A program made the position numbers and the translations under genes. Below the pieces are notes generated by a model. The model searched no databases. It was not told the origin of the DNA and saw only the letters and a list, made by a program, of their open reading frames with translations. From positions 51,529,164-51,593,163 of the forward strand of contig NC_086373.1 in NCBI RefSeq assembly GCF_036588685.1: a stretch of DNA of 64,000 nucleotides, read 5' to 3'. Position 1 is the first letter of the stretch. Every line of letters starts with the position of its first letter. Origin of the DNA: Mytilus trossulus. Taxonomy: Eukaryota; Mollusca; Bivalvia; Mytilida; Mytilidae. Below are positions 23,966 through 36,600 of this stretch, in pieces.

Positions 23966-25808
23966 AACAAAGATAACAACAACGTTAACGTGCATAATGT
24001 TTTCATTCTTATTCTAGTCATTCCTATCATGCATAAGTAATTCGTTATATTCACTAGTATCAAATACACATTTTTTATAAATCTTATTTATTGAAATTAT
24101 TTATTTTGTATTTAAAATGTTTTTAGTCCATAAATGTCAATTCAATTTAATAAATGATTGTCGTTTTAAAAGTTTTTGTTTTTCAGTACAGGAATCTGGT
24201 AATCCCATACATGCAAACGACATTTGTAGTAATCACATAACTGATGAGAACAACACAGGAAAGTTCTCAAGACATAGAAAGAAACGATTTCATCTACTTG
24301 CTATACACATTAAATCTAAACATTTCATTTAAACTCGTCCATCAAACCAATTGATTAGGGTACATAATGCATGCAGCCATGGCCATGGTACAGCAACGAG
24401 TAGACACCGGAGCTGTATCAGTTTGTCGTCAAAAAGTCGAACTGCTTCGATTAATTCTCATAGAAAAGGACGAAAGATACCAGAGATAACAGCCAACAAA
24501 TAGATTAAAATTAAATTTAAAACAAGTTACAGGTAGAAAAATTCAGGGTAAGAATTCATAGAACAAAAAAGGGGCAGTGGCAAATATTTCATGTAAATAA
24601 CCTTCTTTTTCTTATTTTTGCCTTCGGATTTGTTTTGAAATGTAGTTTCGCTTTCCATATTCGGTATCTATTCTGATGTAAGCTCCACGTGGTAAAAATC
24701 ACGTTTCGCGTTGAAAATAGAGAGCACCAAAAAAGGGGGTGTTCCACAGGCACAGGGAATATTTTTATCTTATGAACTCTACATTTGAAAGGATTTTTAT
24801 GAATTTTATTTAATTAAAAGAGAAAACGAATGTAAAACAAATTGTGAATGGCCTATCTGCCTTTCTCCCGGCCATGGCTAAAAAAAGAGGAAAAACAGAC
24901 AAATAATAGTACACAAAACACACCACAAAAAACGAAAGACTACGCAACATTAACACCACCAATAACCTGGGGTTATCTCAGATGCTCCGGATGGTTTAGC
25001 AGATCCTTATCCACATGTGGCACTTATGTTATTTAGGAGTAGTAAACTCTTCGTGGGTGCATGTGGTCATTGTAACATCCCCAGGCTTCGTTAAGCATTG
25101 CTCTAAACCCCAATTAAAACAAAAAACTTGAAAGTTGATATTTGTTGGCCACATCAAGCACGCACCTTTCAGAAGTACGCATACTCCTATTCAATTACTA
25201 GTATTATGTCAATGTTCAGCTGAATAATATATCATACAATTTTAGCCGCTTGACGTCCAGCTGATATCAATCAATCAAAATTACACTACTCACACGAAGG
25301 AATTTTCATTCCTCAATCGAAGTAGTTCTCTGGATCAAGGAGTTGCAAGGTGTGTGTGTAATGTGTGTAGGTGTGCGATTAGTTCTAATTACTGTCATGA
25401 CTAGACCAGACGTGTCTCACCACAAAAAATATCGCCTCTTCATTAAAGTATAATTATTCCTTTTACTCTAGTTTTTCCGTCTTTTATGTTTGTTTGTGTT
25501 TGTGATTTGTAAATGTTGCACCTTGGGAAACAGATGTCTCACTGATCCTCTTTTTAGGTCTCAATGGAAGCTGCGTGTTGCAACTGAATAATTTAATGAA
25601 ATATTGTAAGTTGTCTTCATTCGGAACATCTTAATTAAATGTTTGAGGGACGCCATTTCTGATGACACATAGTAGTTAGTGACAGAAACTACACTCGAGT
25701 GATACATAGAAAGAGGATTTGTTATTTTAGTCTTTTCATCACCTGTGAAATACAGGTATTCATCAATTGAAAATATGTTATGGGTACTTAAAAAATTGTC
25801 ATACCCTA
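23966..25808. other. 3' spacer of metallothionein unit 2
   Basis: No gene. It is homologous to 8116-9954. It includes the unit 2 copy of the ccatggctaaaaaa interspersed repeat at about 24870-25030. Confidence 0.7.
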
Positions 25809-26599
25809 GTCTGTTAAAGCATAGTTAAGTAACATTAATAAATACATTTGTTTGTACTGATATCCCAATCAAACTGTATTGTTGTGATGACTACTAGTGT
25901 AAAACCAGACATGCACATACAAGGCGACGCTTTTGGAGTGTTTAAATCATGAAGATGAATGTGGAACTTCAACGAAATTTTTTTTTCAATTCTCAACCGT
26001 TTGCTTAAACTGGTACCCTCATGTTCATTGGTTCGGTGTATCTTGGTTGTTATGTTTGTGGCGTACCAGACTAATAATCAGATTAAAAAAGAATGTATGC
26101 CCAATTGGCACAAACCTACACATATAAACTTCTGTTATTGAAACATAGTAAGCAAGAACACGTTTAATGCACGAAATTAAGTTTATACAATTATATAAAA
26201 AAAAATAACATCACAAAAAAAAATCAACCCATATAGAAATAGGGAGGACCATGCGCATTTGCAGTCATATTAAAGTCTTTGATACTGAAATTAGAAATAT
26301 TCCTTAAATATTTGATGTCAACAATTGAAATCATCGGCTTATTGAAAATTTGAATTAAAACAGTTAGCCACAAGGCTAATGTCAATACCGAAAAGAGATT
26401 ACAACTTGTACTTGATATTAATGTTTGTCAGTTATATTAGTGTAAGATTGAAGTTAATCTTTCTTACTTAAAAATGTCATTGTGACAAAGTTTTACATAT
26501 CTAATTCATAAATATGTATGAAAACTTACCAAAAAGTATTAATCTACAATATATATAGTATAGTATTTATGGTCAGTTTGTTTCCATTCAAACACTTAA
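25809..26599. repeat. Segment D copy 3 (uninterrupted unit)
   Basis: This is the counterpart of 9955-10732 and 19693-20469 in unit 3. Its left side joins the unit 2 spacer and its right side joins the gene 3 promoter region without any insertion, so it shows the arrangement before the 9-kb event. More diverged relatives are at about 31560-32350 and 42046-42818. Confidence 0.8.
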
Positions 26600-27049
26600 A
26601 CAGATGCGATAGTTATCATAGAGGACATTAAAACACGAAAGAAGAACATAAATGGAAGACAAAAGAGAAAAGCGTGTCCTTTTTCTAGTTAAACTGATTA
26701 ACTGCGCCTAATTCAAAGTCATCACTCGAAAATAAGACAAAGAACTGATAAAAACCCGTTCTCTAAATTCCCTCGGGTTTTGAACTTTTGGTATACATGT
26801 ATATTGGCGAGTTATTTACGCGAGTGACGAAGTTATTCTTTTTTAAAGTCATATTTGAGTTTTTGACACTAAACTTAATTAGAAATACTCTCGTATAAAT
26901 TTATGTTAGGTATCAGTATCAGATCTTCAACGGATTCAACCATTTTATATTAGACTATTATTCTCATGCCCAATATTATCAACGAACAGATAGCGGCTGT
27001 TACATTTTTCAGTGGAGGATCGATATTTTAATCATTCCTAATATCAAGT

Positions 27050-27872
27050 ATGACTTTGACATAATTTTACATAGCTAATTTATAAATATGTATATGGCAA
27101 CGTGTCAGAAAGTATAAAAATAATAATATTTTGATGTTTGCAAAACATCACCTGACATAAACCGTGTGCAAAATTCCGGTTCAATCTAATTACTTTGTCA
27201 TGATGGTTTTTGACATGAGGTTCTCGAACGAGGTTTATATGTTGTTCGACATACATTGTGTTTATAAAATGTAAACATACATTAAGAATTTTAAAGTACA
27301 AATAAAATGTAGAATGATGTCATTCGATAATATATTTTATAGTAATTTAAACTAAGTCGTTGTTAAGTTAAGCTAGACAGAAATATTGATTATGACATAT
27401 GACGTAGTATACACTATGTCGGTCCTCAGATGACATAGTTTTGCACACGAAATGTTTTCATATAATATAGATATCGGCATACAAGGCAAAAAATCATGTG
27501 ACATAAACCGTGTGCAAAATTCTTGAACATTGAATTACTATGTTATGACGCAGTAAAATATGGATATTGACATGAGGCTCTCGGGAAGGGTTTATATGTT
27601 GTTCAACATACATTGTGGTTATTAAATGTAAATATGCCTTAAGAAAAAAAGTACAAATAAAATAAAGAATGATGTTAGTCGATCATATGTTTTTCACAAA
27701 TTTATGCCTAGTCTCTGTTAAGTTAAGCTAGACTAAAAATAACGATAATGACATACGACATAGCATGCACTATGTTGAACCTCAGATGACATAGTTTTGC
27801 ACACGACATTTTCTATGTTGAACCTCAGATGACATAGTTTTGCACACGAAATTTTCTCAGATTGTTATATAA
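27050..27872 (+). promoter_or_regulatory. Metallothionein gene 3 promoter, five MRE-like cores and TATA box
   Basis: MRE-like cores are at 27164-27170, 27442-27448, 27510-27516, 27798-27804 and 27841-27847, with TATATAA at 27866-27872, 77 bp before the ATG. The tandem module has a period of about 346 bp; the distal copy has lost its TGACGCAG through a small deletion, while the proximal copy keeps it (tatgacgcagtaaa near 27543). The short proximal duplication (ctatgttgaacctcagatga) is shared with gene 1. Confidence 0.75.
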
Positions 27873-27942
27873 AAATGGGCATACTACTAGAATACAACCA
27901 TTCTATTTTATATCATTAAGCAGACAAACCTGAACGAATAAA

Positions 27943-30123
27943 ATGGCTGGCCCTTGTAACTGCATTGCAAGTAAGTACTTAACATATATAAAAGTATTTA
28001 ATAGAAATTTTACATGACATACAATATTTGGTAATAATTGAAACAAACAGATACTATGTATCTTGTGTCTAACAAGATGTTAAACAGTAAATTTTAGATA
28101 ATTGAAAAATCAAAGATTTTTTTCAAAATTGGTGCTATAATAACTGCCGGGTAGAGCTATTGATTGATGTTTTTGTTTTTATAAACCAGGATAGAGAAAC
28201 ATTTTGTTATCCATATGAAATGTGAGATAAGTATTATGCATAAGTTGTACACTCTTCTATTTATTTTGTCCTCCGTTCCCTCCCCTGTTACATGCCTGTC
28301 TCACTTAGTAGTTACTGATAAGCATAAGGAACAACATTTCATTATCCATGGGTAGGGCAGACGGGTTATTAAGGACTGAATATCCATTTTAAATGTTGCT
28401 ATCCACACTAAGTGTTTCCCATTGTCTTACCAGGGTAGAATATTCATTTTCAAAATGCTCCTAGCTGGCTCATTCCGAAAATCAAATGATCGTTCAACTT
28501 ATATGGGTTTTGTTGATTACTAGCATGCAGTTATTGTACTCTTGAATATCAAGGTACTGCTAAAGATAATCCAATATTTGCAATTATATGGTCATTTTTA
28601 TGAATTTTCTGTTTACAAAACTTTGAATTTTTCGAAAAACTAAGGATTTTCTTACCCCAGGAGTAGATTACCTTAGCTGTATTTGGCACAACTTTTTGGA
28701 ATTTTGGGTCCTCAATGCTCTTCAACTTTGTATTTGTTTTGCTTTTTAACTATTTTGATCTGAGCGTCACTGATGAGTCTTATGTAGACGAAACTCGCGT
28801 CTGGCGTATAAAATTATAATCCTGGTACTTTTGATAACTATTTGCCATTTATGTAATTTAAGTGCAAGTTTAAAGAATGATTGTACATGTGAGTCCCTGA
28901 AATCACTAATATTGTTGTTTATTTTATGTGTAGCAAACGTGTGTATCTGTGGTACAGGATGCAGCGAGAAATGTTGTCGATGTGGAGACGTCTGCAAATG
29001 TGCAGGACTTAGTGGATGCGCATGTTCCGGATGTACAGTTGTTTGCAGATGTTCAGGTTTGTTCATATTTACAACTTTTTAGTAGATATCTATTTTATTT
29101 ACATAATTTAATTTTATACATACAAATATAATAAGAAGATGTGATATGTCTTGTTCTTCGAAATAAAAGTACACATTCAACTGATTCAGTGTTGATACGC
29201 CATAAACAATCTGTAAAAGGCACGACCTTGGCCAATTCCTTAAAATCACCAAAACGTATATACATGTATATAGCAACTTACAATTCATCATGTTGATATT
29301 TTACAAAGACAATAGTAGTTTCAGTTTTTCCCCTTTTGCAGAAACAGTTACTGCTTTAAAATTTATACATATGTGTAAAAAAATCCGAATGGATAAAGTA
29401 TTTGACTGTATTATAATTTTCATTTGTTCGCATCTGTTTGTACCTATGAAATTGTTTCGAAAATGTCCTGATACAAAATATAATTTATCACTTTTGCAAA
29501 TGTCCTGATTAAGGAAAAAGTGTTTGAAAGGTTGGAGATGGGGTCGTGGGGTGGGGTCCGTGTGTTATTGTATGTATTCGTTTAATTTGTTTAGCTTCTT
29601 TACTCTTTTCTAAATTAAAATCAAAACACATGTTCATTTATTCGAAAAATATATTCAATGTTCCCAACAAAATATAAAATATCGGTGATTAAGATTTTAT
29701 TATGGACTTTAAACTGTCCTTACACATGAAACTAAAATTTGATCCAATCACATAAAAACATTCAGATCCAAACAACATTTGTTTGCTATAGTTTATGCAT
29801 AGAAGTCCCGTGTTTCAACACAATAAGATGCCCAATGATCAATTACATAAATCTCAAACAGCGAACAAATGACATGGAGACTAGGTCGACAATGAGCAAA
29901 ACCGATACCGTATATAGCAAGGTATAAAATGAGATGATTGCGTTTAGTAAGTTTGTGCGATATTTAGTTTTATATATACGATATGCGGACCTAACGGAGA
30001 TTTAATTTGAATGTCTATATTCATATTAATGATACTTATCATATTTTAGGTACCTGTGATTGTGGATGTGATTGCACTGGTCCGACAAACTGCAACTGTG
30101 AATCTGGGTGCTCATGCAATTGA
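27943..30123 (+). CDS. Metallothionein gene 3 (MT-20-like, MAGP subgroup), three exons, 74 aa
   Basis: Exons are 27943-27970, 28934-29056 and 30050-30123. The protein begins [19 protein letters not shown] and ends ESGCSCN, with 23 Cys. Like gene 1 it carries the two-residue-longer middle ([12 protein letters not shown]), and like gene 2 it has SEKCCRCGD. It is the most lysine-poor copy (two Lys, five Asn). Intron 1 contains a SINE-like insert at 28585-28843 that genes 1 and 2 lack. The 3' signal is CATAAA at 30297-30302, where gene 1 has AATAAA. Confidence 0.95.
28585..28843 (+). repeat. bivalve SINE-like repeat in intron 1 of gene 3
   Basis: The insert interrupts sequence continuous in genes 1 and 2 (tttgccatttatgtaattta). 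It contains ttaccttagctgtatttggc, gagcgtcactgatgagtctt, a cgaaactcgcgtctggcgta block and ends cctggtacttttgataac. The same block is at 61120-61335 and, reversed, at 32750-32965. I recognise it as a very common bivalve repeat. Confidence 0.8.
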
Positions 30124-33100
30124 AACAAAGATAGTCACAACGTTAACGTACATAATCTATTCAGTCTTCGTCTAGTCATTCATATCATTCATCCGTACAT
30201 CCAATTGGTTATATTCACTAATATCAAAAACACAACTTTTATTATTTTATCTTTTTTGTTGAAAATATTTATTTTGTATCAAAAATGTTTTGAGTCCATA
30301 AATGTCAATTAAATGATTGTCGTTTTGCAGCTATTGTTTCTCAGTACAAGATTATTTGTTAATCATAAACATGTACAACATATTTGTGGGAATCATATAA
30401 TTCAGGTAAACACCGCAGGAATGTTCTCCAGACATAGAAGGAAAAAAATCATCTTCTTGCTATACACATTAAACCTTAACATTACATTTTAACTCATTCA
30501 TCAAACCAATCTGATTGACGTATAGAGAATGTACGTCAACAATCAGAATAGCTACGCGTGGACACCGAAACTGTATTTCCACCAGATAGTCATCAAATTG
30601 TCAAACTGCTTCAATTGTTTCTAGTAGAAGAAGGGCGAAAAATACCAGAGGAACACCCAAACTCATAGATTGAAAATAGGCCGACAACGCCATGGCTAAC
30701 GAATAAAAAAGACTAAAAGATAAATATAAGTACACAAGACACACAATGGAAAACGAAAGATAAAGCAATACGAACCCCACCAAAAACCGGGGAACATGTA
30801 AGGTGTTCTGGAAGGGTATGCATATCCTAATCTACATGTGGCACTTATGTTATTTAGATCTTAGCGGATGCATGTGGTCATTTTTTCAACCCCAAGCTAG
30901 GTCACGCCTTGCGCGATCCCTAGTTCAAACAAAAGACTTGAAATTTGGCACACCAAGCACGCACCATTCAGAAATACACATACTCCTATTCAATTAGTAA
31001 TATTATGTCAATGCCCAGCTGAAAATCATCCAATATAAGCCATCGACGTCCAGCTGATATCAATCAATCAAATTTACACCACTCACACGAAGGAATTTCC
31101 ATTTCCCAATCGAAGTAGTTCTCTAGATCTGGATTCAGTAATTGGAATGTGTGTGTGTGTGTGCGACTAGTTCTGATTACTTTCAGGAATTGTACTCTAG
31201 TTTTCCCGTCTTTTATGTTTGTTTGTGCATTTGATTTTGTAAATGTAAACCTGGGGAAAACATATATCTCGCTGACCTTCTTTTTAGGTCTCAATGCAAG
31301 CTTCGATCGTGTTGCTACTGAACAATTTCATGAAATATTGTAAGTTGTCCTGCGTCAGATTTTCACGTTCTAAAACTAGTGGACACTTTGATATCTCATT
31401 TTAAATATCTCAATTACAATTAAGTAGAACACCAATTCTGCTGACACATAGGGGAAAATACCTTTAAGTGAAATATGTGAAGAGGCCTTTTTTCTTTACC
31501 TGTCACATATATTACAGGTGTTCATTAATTATAAATATGTAACTGGTACATCTAAGATATATTTGACTCTAGTTTTCATTTTATAATTATTTAAGTAGCA
31601 TAAATAAATACTAGTACCCCATTCAAACTATATGGTTGTGATGACTAAGAGTGTATATCGAGGCAGTAAACCATAAATGGTGACGCTTTTTGGTCGTTTA
31701 AATAGTGTAGAAGAATGTGCAATTAAAACAACCATTTGTTTTTCAATTTTCGACTGTATCCTGCTTGTCACATTTAAAACTTGTCCCCTCATGTTCATTG
31801 GGTCGGTGTAGCTTGGTTGTTATGTTTGTGGCTTACCAGACTATTAATCCGATTAAAAAAAATGTATGCCCTATTAGCACAAAACGACACATATAAACTT
31901 CTGTTATTGAAACATTGTATTAATAAGAGCCAGAACACAATTTATTTGTGAAATTGATAAAATATCAATACAACAAATAAACACGATAAAAGCACGAAAT
32001 AATCAACTGTCATAGAAATATAAAGAAAAAGTGGGAAATTTCCATAGCGTATGTGTAGTGATATTAAAGTTTTTGATACTGAAATTAGGAACAGGCCTTT
32101 GTAATTTGATGTCAACAATATATTCTTCGACTAACTTAAACATTTAAATTGAAACAATGAGTCACAGGGCCATTATAATTACCGAAAACAGTGTAAGGTG
32201 GATATTAATCTTTCTTGCTATGAAATGTCATTGTGACATAGTTTTATGTATCTCATTCATAAATTTATATGGAAACTTGTTATGAAAGTATACATCTACA
32301 TAGATGTAATACACGTACTAATGGTAAGTTTTTCATTCAAACACTTGCAAATTATATACATGGACATATTAAAAGCAATGTTTTGCAATCTTAAATTGTT
32401 GGGTATTAATCTTGTTACTGGTAATTGAAATTGTTGTTTCATTTATATATCATAGTCCAATGTGGACAACGTATAATTAAAAAAAAAGTAATATTTTGTT
32501 CTTCATTTATCCGTTATTTATGCCATCAAACTGTTAAAATAGTTATCAAAGGTAACAGGATTATAATTAAGAAGAGTGAGGACATTACTTGCAAAACAAA
32601 GTTTGGTAATTTGTGATTGCAATTTGACTCGTGCAAGTTAAAATGAGGATTTAGTCAAGTTGAAAAAGGACCAACATCATTACGTCTGAAGATGTTAACT
32701 TGACATAGTTACAGATCCATAGTTTTAACATTTAGTTGTCCATATTTGAGAGAGAAGTGGAATATTTGTTTATGAATAAACTCATCATAGATATCAAGAC
32801 TAAACTTTGCATATACGTTAGACGCGCGTTTCGTCAACATTAAACTCGTCATACAGATACCAGGACTAAATTTAAAAGACTCATAAGATACGCTCGAATC
32901 CAAAAATGTTAAAAAGTCCAAATAAAGTACGAAGTTGAAGAGCATAAATTTATCGCATACATTTATATCCCAGTTTTCAGTCATGATCACAAAATTGGAA
33001 ATTATTGATCGAATTACACGCAATCCCCTTGTGCTGCTCAAGATGATATTACATGCACTTCCGTACGCACAAAAATGACATGCGCATTCAAATATTTTAC

Positions 33101-33690
33101 CTTAGTTTTAACTATATAGAAACTAGGTATATCCTGAATCGCACATGTATCAGCTTTCTACATGCCAAATTTCAAATGCACTTTTTTTTGTACGAGTAGG
33201 CCTACTTTCACATACGTTCTAAATTTGAGGCAGTAATTGGTGGCATGACACCTAAAGCCACTCCGATTTGATTAGCGTCACGTTTACTTCTCTTGAGTTA
33301 AGTCCCTAAAAATTTACAGATCGAGAAACTGTCGAATTTTTTGTTTCCGTTCTCCTACTCAAGTTGTTTTCTCGCTTTCTAAATCAAGTTATATGTTCTA
33401 TTATAATTTTTTATGGAAGCTTAGGCATCATTTCTGTCCCATGAACACATTACACATTTATTTTTAGATATTTGACCTAAAGATTTCAAACCATAAATCA
33501 TCATTATAGATAACCGCGTGCTTTTGTGAAAATAACTATTTATACTTTTATATAAATGTATTACAAAAATATGTGTTCACTTATATTAAGAGAAGAAATG
33601 CAAACTATTTCTGCTGTGAAGCTGATTTTTCTATTACATAATTAGTTAGGAGCAACTCAAAACTAACAAAGAAAGCTAAAAAACTAACGA
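30124..33690. other. 3' spacer of unit 3, repeat-rich
   Basis: No gene. It holds the unit 3 copy of the ccatggctaaaaaa repeat (about 30690-30845), a diverged segment D (31560-32350), further homology to unit 4 up to about 32490 (shared gaaattgttgtttcattta and caatgtggacaacgt words), a reversed SINE-like block (32750-32965), and at 33230-33430 a fragment (gattagcgtcacgtttactt) of a repeat also seen at 43180-43400 and 43740-43960. Confidence 0.65.
32750..32965 (-). repeat. bivalve SINE-like repeat, reverse copy
   Basis: In reverse orientation it shows the same marks as 28585-28843: acgcgcgtttcgtc, aataccaggactaaatt and a gtacgaagttgaagagcat stretch. It shows a local duplication of the gacgaaacgcgcgtct end (32790-32890). 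Confidence 0.7.
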
Positions 33691-36600
33691 TAGTACGGTG
33701 ACGGAATAGTAAAAAGGCGATTATTAACAGAGTTTAATTTCACTTTAGGGTATACGGCTAAAAATCGATGTACGTCTAGAGAAATGATTTTACTTTAATT
33801 TTAGACTGGTCGTCAAAAAGTCGAACGGTGCAGTTTTTTAATTTGCCGTTTTGTTAGCAAAAATGACATGAAATGTGGACTCTACAAGGCATGTAATTTC
33901 GGTATTTTTTTTTTTAAATCGTTACCAAATATATGTATTCCGTATAGGATTTAAATAACACATATAATATGTTATTCATTAAGCAATAAGAGTAACATTA
34001 TAAGTTTTTTGTTAAATAAATATGAAGATACAAAGTTCTTAAACTTTGGACATTTTGTCGCTTCACCGGATTTCAATACTTTGCAAGAACGCACGCATCT
34101 TTAAATTATGAACTAATTTATACAACGTGAAAATTCAGCAAATACTCTTTTCAGTGACATAATTTTTTATCATAATAAATTTCACAAAAAGATGTAAAAT
34201 AGAATTAAAAATATTCACTATTAAAATACAATCTTACTTAATTTCCGGAAAGTCGTGTCAGGTACGGGTGATCTGATATTATAAACCTTATTGATTTTGA
34301 ACTTCGAGCGCACCATATGTTCGATTACTATATAGCAATTATCACTTGATATTACTTGTATTTGGTCAAAGTTTTTGGTATTAGATATTTTTGTTTGTTG
34401 TTTGTTCAATTTTGAGGTTGTGTTAGTTAGGTTTGATTTATTTTAGAAGAATATGAATTATTTAGTTGAAAGTTATTTTTAGAAATTGAGGTCTGGCCTA
34501 ACCCCAAAAAGAAGGCACAACAGGGAAGTCCGTTGAAATTTGGCCCAAGTACTGCAAAGCGGCTGAAACCAAGTTTAATATTAGAAAAATGTGTAATTTG
34601 CCAGAAAAGCAGTAACAGTAGTTTTATTTACACATAAAGCTGGTAGCGTAAAGATGATATTTACTTAAAGGATTCCTTTTTGGACAAGTTACAATAGTCT
34701 CTTGTCTAAAAAGGGCGCCGATGTTACAGTTGTAGCATATCCTCCAATTATAGACTAAACCGAATGATATGACCACAGCGTATACTGCCATGAAGAAATG
34801 TCTTGACATGGGGAATGATGCTGGACAGGATTACGCTATTCAAACATTTGACCAGCAACTCTATGCAATCCCACAAGTCAAATGGTCGAATCCTTACATT
34901 TTTAATCGCCATATTCTCAGGCTTGGTGGTTTCCATAGTTTGTCGTGTTTCTTAGTCTCTATCGGGATACTTTGGGTCGAGGGCGGTCTTCGCAATTTGT
35001 TTGTACAATGTAGATTATGGTGTGTATGCTGGAAATACAGCCGAACTAATGTTGAATGCTAAAGAGTTTAACAGGGCTGTCAGAGGGTTCACGCTTGTGT
35101 TTGAAGCCCTACAAGTTCTTTTTATCGCATTTATACACTGGTGTAGGACCTTTGATTACTTCGATCAGATACCATCTGCGTTCTGGAATGTTTTGTTAGA
35201 GTTCCATAAAAGTATATGTGATCAAACGGACCAAGACTCAGACATTAAAACTAGACTGGAAAATTTGTTTGAAGATCATGTACAGCCTCATATTGGTCTG
35301 TTCAAATAATGAGGTCACGATGCATCACCTACTTTCAAATGAGGACACGTTCCTCGTTGCCGTTCAAATTATGTTGTCAAATGTACGAGCAGAACGACAA
35401 GGTAATTGGTCGGCAGATTTGATGTCTTCGTCCAAAATGCTGCCCTTTTTTTACCTTACCAACCGTACAAATAAAAAAAAAAATTAATTACTCTAGATGG
35501 ATGCCTGTATATATTCTTGATATGCTCGAACTACCAGCAGAGATCGAATCAGCTTTTAAACTAGGGGAGTTTTCTATCAGACAAAAGCAAGGCATATTCA
35601 ATGGCACATTTGGAGTGGTATGGGCACTGAAAAAAACATCATAAAAGATTCAAAGGGTTCCGGTGGTATCGTTTGAATTACAAATCAGAATTCTGCTCTT
35701 ATAAGGTGGACTCTGACTCGTCATTTATTAGCGTCCTTTAGTAATGAAATGAATGAAAGAGCAGGTATTACATGCAAAAGTGACAATTCAAGAGGTAATC
35801 AAACAGACAGCTTTGAAGCGAGACGAAGAGCAAGTACAAGCAATAATTACTCATTTGAACCAAACCATGACTGACCCCTTTTATATAGATGCCGACCCTC
35901 CTTGTCTCATTAATATCTCTACAGGCATGCATGCTACTAGAGAAGTTCAGGATTCTTGCTTTCTGTAGTAGATGAAGGAGAAAATATGTGCAGAAAATTA
36001 CTTAAGAGTGCGCTTTCTTTATACCAATCCGGAAGCGTCTACAGTCCTATTACCAAGTTCAAATGGAAAACATTTGAACATATAAACGCTAAGACAACCC
36101 TTAAGTGTTAATCTGGCGAAATTATAACCGGCCATATAAATCCAGAAATTGTTTTTAGACGTGCTCTGGTTTGAGCTAACATCAGAGATGATGTTACTAT
36201 TGAAATTATTCTCTCACTTCCACTTGGGCCTATCCCGGTTTCTTTGTTCCATGAAGATGGAACAATGAGAAGATCGTGTAAATCTGATCTAGTTAACCAG
36301 TTTGAAAATGAAGTCTCGCCGGTTCTTTCTTTGCCAGATTTTGATCCTTCGTTGACAATTTACATGAGAGACGGTATGGGTATAGTTCAGTGCATGGATG
36401 CAAAGAAACATAAAACCTTTGGAGATCTTGCTCTTGCCTATTGCAATTATTTAGCAAGTTGTTTTACAAAAAGTATACGTAGCTGATGTTTTTGATCGGT
36501 TTGATGTAAAACACTCCATTAAGTCAGCTGAAAGAGAGCGTCGTACCAAAGTCACTGCTCATGCAAATGTGTTTCAAGTAATTGAAGTTAGAAATGTTCC

